From positions 1-64,000 of the forward strand of contig NZ_JAUIYO010000003.1 of assembly GCF_044891285.1 (NCBI RefSeq): a stretch of 64,000 nucleotides of DNA. Reading direction: 5' to 3'. The notes under the pieces are model-generated. The model was not told the DNA's origin. It saw only the letters and a list, made by a program, of their open reading frames with translations, and did not search any database. Source of the stretch: Pseudobacillus lumedeiriae (GTDB lineage: Bacteria; Bacillota; Bacilli; Bacillales; Domibacillaceae). The translations under genes were made by a program, and so were the position numbers. How positions within the stretch are numbered: the first letter of the stretch is position 1; the number at the start of each line of letters is the position of its first letter. Of this stretch, positions 60,924-64,000 are shown in pieces.

Positions 60924-61685
60924 TTAATCCATAACTAACCCGCCGTCAACGACTAAGTTTTGCCCCGTAACAGCGCGGCTCCATGGTGACGCGAAAAACA
61001 GAACGGCGTCCGCTAATTCTCCAGGAGTAGTTACCCGTTGTAACGGCGTACTTTCCTTAATCAGCTCGAATACTTCATCAGGTGTCGAAGCGCTGGCATC
61101 TGTCGTTTGCAGCAATCCTCCCGAAACCATATTTACGGTAATGCCATTTACACCAAGTTCGCGCGCCATACTTCTCGTAAACCCGATTAACGCTGCTTTT
61201 CCTGTATTGTAGTCATGATACGGAACCACAGGATTTTGTACTAAGTTCGTTCCAATGTTTATGATTCTTCCAAACTTCAATCGAGACATTCCTTCATGAG
61301 CAGCCTGTGTTGTATGTAAAGAGGCCTTCACACTTCCTTCTAACTGTGTGTCATAATCTTCCCAAGCAATCGTTTTCGCATCTTTCTTATTCACAGCATC
61401 AAACTTAAAGTTAACAAGAGCATTGTTAACAACTGTCGTCACGGCTTGTCCAAAATGTTGTTCCGCCTGGCCAAACATGTTCTGAACCTGTTCTTTATCC
61501 GTAATATCCGCTTGAACAGCAATCGCATGATCACCAATACTCTGTGCCACTTCCTGCGCTTTCTGTTCACTTTGATAGTAGTTAACAATGACACGCGCCC
61601 CTTCACGCCCAAACGCTTTAGCAATTTCTGCCCCTAATCCTCTGCTTGCTCCTGTTACCAACACTACCTGATCTTTAATTTCCAT
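60924..61685 (-). CDS. short-chain dehydrogenase/reductase in the TPP operon
   Basis: A 253-residue classical SDR. TGASRGLGAEIAKAFG is the nucleotide motif, NNALVNF replaces NNAG, and the active site is Y-x3-K in PYHDYNTGKAALIGF with an upstream N. Its start lies inside the preceding gene (11-bp overlap) with AAAGGAGG there, so expression is coupled. Annotators would call it a 3-oxoacyl-ACP reductase, but TPP-riboswitch control and the neighbours imply a reaction on a thiamine-related compound. Confidence 0.85.
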   Translation of the reverse strand: MEIKDQVVLVTGASRGLGAEIAKAFGREGARVIVNYYQSEQKAQEVAQSIGDHAIAVQADITDKEQVQNMFGQAEQHFGQAVTTVVNNALVNFKFDAVNKKDAKTIAWEDYDTQLEGSVKASLHTTQAAHEGMSRLKFGRIINIGTNLVQNPVVPYHDYNTGKAALIGFTRSMARELGVNGITVNMVSGGLLQTTDASASTPDEVFELIKESTPLQRVTTPGELADAVLFFASPWSRAVTGQNLVVDGGLVMD

Positions 61686-62604
61686 GATTTCTTCCTCCTT
61701 TAGATGTTTCTAACACTAGCTCGTTTGTCCAATATTCGTTAGGATCTACCAGCGAATCAGTCAGTTTTACTTCCTTCAGCCACTTCTGTAAATGATCGAA
61801 ATAATCCAATGACATAGAAAAATCAGCTGTAAAACAATGTAACGCAGCATCCATAATCGCTGCTTCGACTGTGTCATTCGGGTCCTTTTTCTTGAATTGA
61901 TAATAGATCTCTTTCGCTTCCTCAGGGTGGTTTCCGATGAATTCATTGCTTCTTTTCAACACCCCTGTAAATCTGTTAATCTCTTGATATTGTTTACTTA
62001 GAACTTCTCTCGACGTAATTAAAATTAAATTCCCTCCCGCAGGAAGCCCCCATTCCTTTAACGAGAAAAATCCTGGCTCATACCCGCGTTCCTGCGCCTC
62101 GATTAATTCATGGTGCTGTTGTACAGAAAAAGCGATATCCGCTTCATCATTAATTAAAGCATCTGTATGATAAAACCCTTTGTTGACAGGAATTAAATCA
62201 TGCACATCACATTGTCCGCCATCCGCCTCGATTAACGATTTAATAAAAGCCAATCCCGTTGGTCCAGGAGCGCTCGGGTAAGTTAGTCTCTTGCCAATCA
62301 TATCTCTCGGCCTTGTAATCCCCTTGTTTTTCAAAAACATGACACCACTATCTGACTGCAAATACCTAGAAAATCCGATCACATCATGATTTTGCAGCCG
62401 GTCTTGTACTAAGTGAAGCGGCTCAGTAACAGCCAGCTCCATCCTTCCTTTGTAAATCTCGTCCATTGCATCAAAATGCTCTGCGGGTTCTATCATCTCA
62501 ACCTCTAAATTCACTTCCGCAAACCACCCTTTATCGATTCCTACTAAAAACGGAAGATGGTTCGGATTCAAATACCATTCCAGACCAAACCTTAGACCTT
62601 TCAT
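61675..62604 (-). CDS. NMT1/THI5-like protein without signal peptide
   Basis: A 309-residue periplasmic-binding-protein-fold protein of the NMT1/THI5 family (LEWYLNPNHLPFLVGIDKGWF, cut to LNPNHLPFLVGIDKGWF; GPTGLAFIKSLIEADGG). Bacterial ThiY homologues are exported binding proteins, but this one begins MKGLRFGLEWYLNPNH with no signal peptide or lipobox. The CCCFC motif of yeast THI5 is not present. It is the first gene behind the TPP riboswitch and is coupled to an SDR. It may be a cytosolic pyrimidine-precursor binding protein or enzyme. Confidence 0.83.
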   Translation of the reverse strand: MKGLRFGLEWYLNPNHLPFLVGIDKGWFAEVNLEVEMIEPAEHFDAMDEIYKGRMELAVTEPLHLVQDRLQNHDVIGFSRYLQSDSGVMFLKNKGITRPRDMIGKRLTYPSAPGPTGLAFIKSLIEADGGQCDVHDLIPVNKGFYHTDALINDEADIAFSVQQHHELIEAQERGYEPGFFSLKEWGLPAGGNLILITSREVLSKQYQEINRFTGVLKRSNEFIGNHPEEAKEIYYQFKKKDPNDTVEAAIMDAALHCFTADFSMSLDYFDHLQKWLKEVKLTDSLVDPNEYWTNELVLETSKGGRNHGN

Positions 62605-62648
62605 AAATCTTCCTCCTTATATGCAATGATAATGACCACTCTTTCAAC

Positions 62649-62684
62649 AAAAAAAGACAGGTCACTTTAAAGTGATCCTGTCTT
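62649..62684 (-). terminator. TPP-riboswitch-controlled terminator
   Basis: On the minus strand AGACAGG-TCACTTT pairs with AAAGTGA-CCTGTCT and is followed by seven T. It lies between the TPP aptamer and the first gene. Confidence 0.9.
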
Positions 62685-62720
62685 CCGCAATTAACCAAAT
62701 AGGATTAACGTTCAACAACA

Positions 62721-62810
62721 TCACTTCCCTTCGCTGGTACTAACCAGAGCAGGTTCAGAGGGTCGAGGAAACATTGTTTCCTTCTCTCAGCCATCAGGCA
62801 CCCCTAGTGA
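62721..62810 (-). promoter_or_regulatory. TPP riboswitch (thi box)
   Basis: On the minus strand the consensus blocks are ACTAGGGGTGCC, GGCTGAGA, CCCTCTGAACCTG and GAAGGGAAGTGA, with P1 formed by TCACT and AGTGA. The terminator at 62649 completes an off-switch. It controls the NMT1-like, SDR and ykoEDC genes and possibly yjbQ. Confidence 0.95.
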
Positions 62811-63146
62811 ATTTCATTTTATTTTACTGTATCTTTAGATTATCATACAAAATTGTATTTGTCCCTAATAATTGACAAATAATTTTAAATTTTTTAATAA
62901 TTCAACATAATAAGCTGTCTAAGCGATGATTAGTTATATGTTTTCAACTTAGAAGACGACTCTTATTTGCTCTTTCAATAATTTGTGTATGATCAGGCCT
63001 TGTCCCCTTGTTAATTGCCGCAGGAGTCTCACTCCATTAAACAATCATCATGAACAGAGCCTTCTTTTAAAATCAGATGATACGATCATGTTACAATGGT
63101 CTGTAGACATTCATTATCACATTCTTAATTAGATGGAGTGACATCA

Positions 63147-63890
63147 ATGACGATTATACTTACCATGCTGGCTTTAGGAGCCATTGTTGGATTCATCGGA
63201 GCAGGCGGTGCCGGATTTATCATTGCGATTTTAACCCTGCTCTTTAAAATTCCTATCCATATCGCATTAGCTACTTCTTTAACAGCCATGGCTTTTACAA
63301 CCTTGTCAGGAACAATCAGCCATTATAAAGAAGGAAATATCGCTCTAAAGACTGGATTATTAGTCGGAGTATTTGGAGCATTAGGTTCTTTTGCTGGATC
63401 AAAGATCTCTTCCATGATCCCAACAAACGATATGCATTACTTAACAGGAAGCATGTTGGTTCTTTCCGCTCTCCTATTAGTCTTTCGTTTGTTTTTCTTA
63501 AAAAACAAACAAGAAGCAGAACAATCATTTACCCAACCTGCTTTCATTATCAAAGCAGCCCTATTAGGCATCATAACAGGGATTCTCTCCGGCACATTCG
63601 GGATCGGATCAGCTCCTTTTATCCAGTTGGGACTACTCACCTTTTTAGGACTGTCCATCCGCCATTCGGTCGGAACCACTATGCTCGTGATCGTCCCTAT
63701 CGCCATAGGAGGCGGCATCGGCTTTACAACAGAAGGATTCCTAGACGTTACTTTATTAGTACAAGTACTAATCGGCACCATGCTCGGCGCCTACATTGGA
63801 GCTAAATTCACGAACCTTGTGCCAAAGGCCATTTTAAAAACAGCCATGGTGGCAACTCCTGCAGTCAGCGGAATGTTGTTGTTCTTTTAG
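63147..63890 (+). CDS. TSUP-family (TauE/SafE) anion transporter
   Basis: A 247-residue protein with seven to eight helices in two similar halves. GFIGAGGAGFIIAILTLLFKIPIHIALATSL (core GFIGAGGAGFIIA) and GILSGTFGIGSAPFIQLGLLTFLGLSIRHSVGTTM (core GTFGIGSAPFIQLG) are the repeated family motifs. The ATG at 63147 lies 8 bases from GGAG; GTG 63138 overlaps the site. Family members export sulfur- or carbon-containing organic anions such as sulfoacetate. The substrate here is unknown. Confidence 0.87.
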   Translation: MTIILTMLALGAIVGFIGAGGAGFIIAILTLLFKIPIHIALATSLTAMAFTTLSGTISHYKEGNIALKTGLLVGVFGALGSFAGSKISSMIPTNDMHYLTGSMLVLSALLLVFRLFFLKNKQEAEQSFTQPAFIIKAALLGIITGILSGTFGIGSAPFIQLGLLTFLGLSIRHSVGTTMLVIVPIAIGGGIGFTTEGFLDVTLLVQVLIGTMLGAYIGAKFTNLVPKAILKTAMVATPAVSGMLLFF

Positions 63891-63906
63891 TTTAGCCGTC
63901 TGTTCT

Positions 63907-63953
63907 CATAATAAGATCGACTCACAAAATGCGGAATATCCTTATAAAGTTTT
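63907..63953 (+). repeat. degenerate CAYAAA repeat behind the TSUP gene
   Basis: CATAAT (63907), CACAAA (63923) and TATAAA (63943), each preceded by CTC or CCT, begin 17 bp after the stop codon in the direction of the gene. Spacing is irregular (16 and 20 bp). It looks like a worn copy of the 21-bp arrays. Confidence 0.4.
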
Positions 63954-63977
63954 CATTTTGTCCTCTGGATATAAAAA

Positions 63978-63998
63978 AGACAGGGGAATCTCCTGTCT
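63978..63998 (+). terminator. terminator of the TSUP gene
   Basis: AGACAGG pairs with CCTGTCT around a 7-nt loop. The flanking T tract, if any, lies beyond the window edge. Confidence 0.7.
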
Positions 63999-64000
63999 AA

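Overview
The window reads as a chromosome segment of a spore-forming, low-to-medium GC Firmicute of the Bacillaceae. Family markers are YhfH, YppG, YitT, YozG/YoaS, YjaZ-like DUF2268, YkoEDC, a Bacillus-type single-cluster ferredoxin with a YumC-type reductase, AAGGAGG ribosome binding sites, frequent GTG/TTG starts, an L-box and a TPP riboswitch. No tRNA, rRNA, CRISPR array, prophage or intact transposase was seen.

Layout. 1-9.6 kb: the start of a DapA-family gene with a divergent LysR regulator, then a six-gene minus-strand operon (ferredoxin reductase, ferredoxin, CntA-like Rieske oxygenase, aldehyde dehydrogenase, D-malate dehydrogenase, BCCT transporter). It is driven by a consensus sigma-54 promoter and faces a divergent sigma-54 activator. 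The set fits L-carnitine uptake and oxidation to malic semialdehyde, D-malate and pyruvate. 9.6-19.9 kb: YitT, DUF2935, a PadR/HAAS pair, a GntR/MFS pair, a lysine-riboswitch-controlled lysine permease, and a divergent flavin reductase and amidase. 20-32 kb: a second sigma-54 operon of eight genes (hydroxyacid dehydrogenase, DUF3311 plus SSS symporter, ThDP enzyme, amino-acid dehydrogenase, amino-acid permease, aldehyde dehydrogenase, second Rieske oxygenase) next to a PrpR_N-type activator. Its substrate is unknown. 32-40 kb: a decayed VOC gene, an MFS exporter, twin fluoride channels, a HxlR/SpxH-like/YdhR operon, YoaS/YozG, an orphan membrane protein and the tiny YhfH gene. 40-48 kb: both subunits of an N,N-dimethylformamidase-like enzyme, a LysR with divergent formimidoylglutamase and a glutamate symporter, an ArsR/SRPBCC pair and a MutT NUDIX enzyme. 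48-57 kb: a PLD-nuclease/helicase/DUF3427 protein, CPBP and DUF2268 proteases, a beta-propeller lipoprotein and an HtrA-like protease. 57-63 kb: a TPP-riboswitch operon (NMT1/THI5-like protein, SDR, YkoE-YkoD-YkoC) followed by YjbQ. The window ends with a TSUP transporter.

The intergenic DNA is unusually rich in structure. Several arrays repeat at exactly 21 bp; those of one family sit just behind stop codons in the orientation of the upstream gene. There are two copies of a hairpin-flanked element, two GTTGATT-ended elements, a duplicated multi-stem-loop element, and a decayed tandem copy of the formimidoylglutamase 3' end. All functions below are inferred from sequence reading without database searches.
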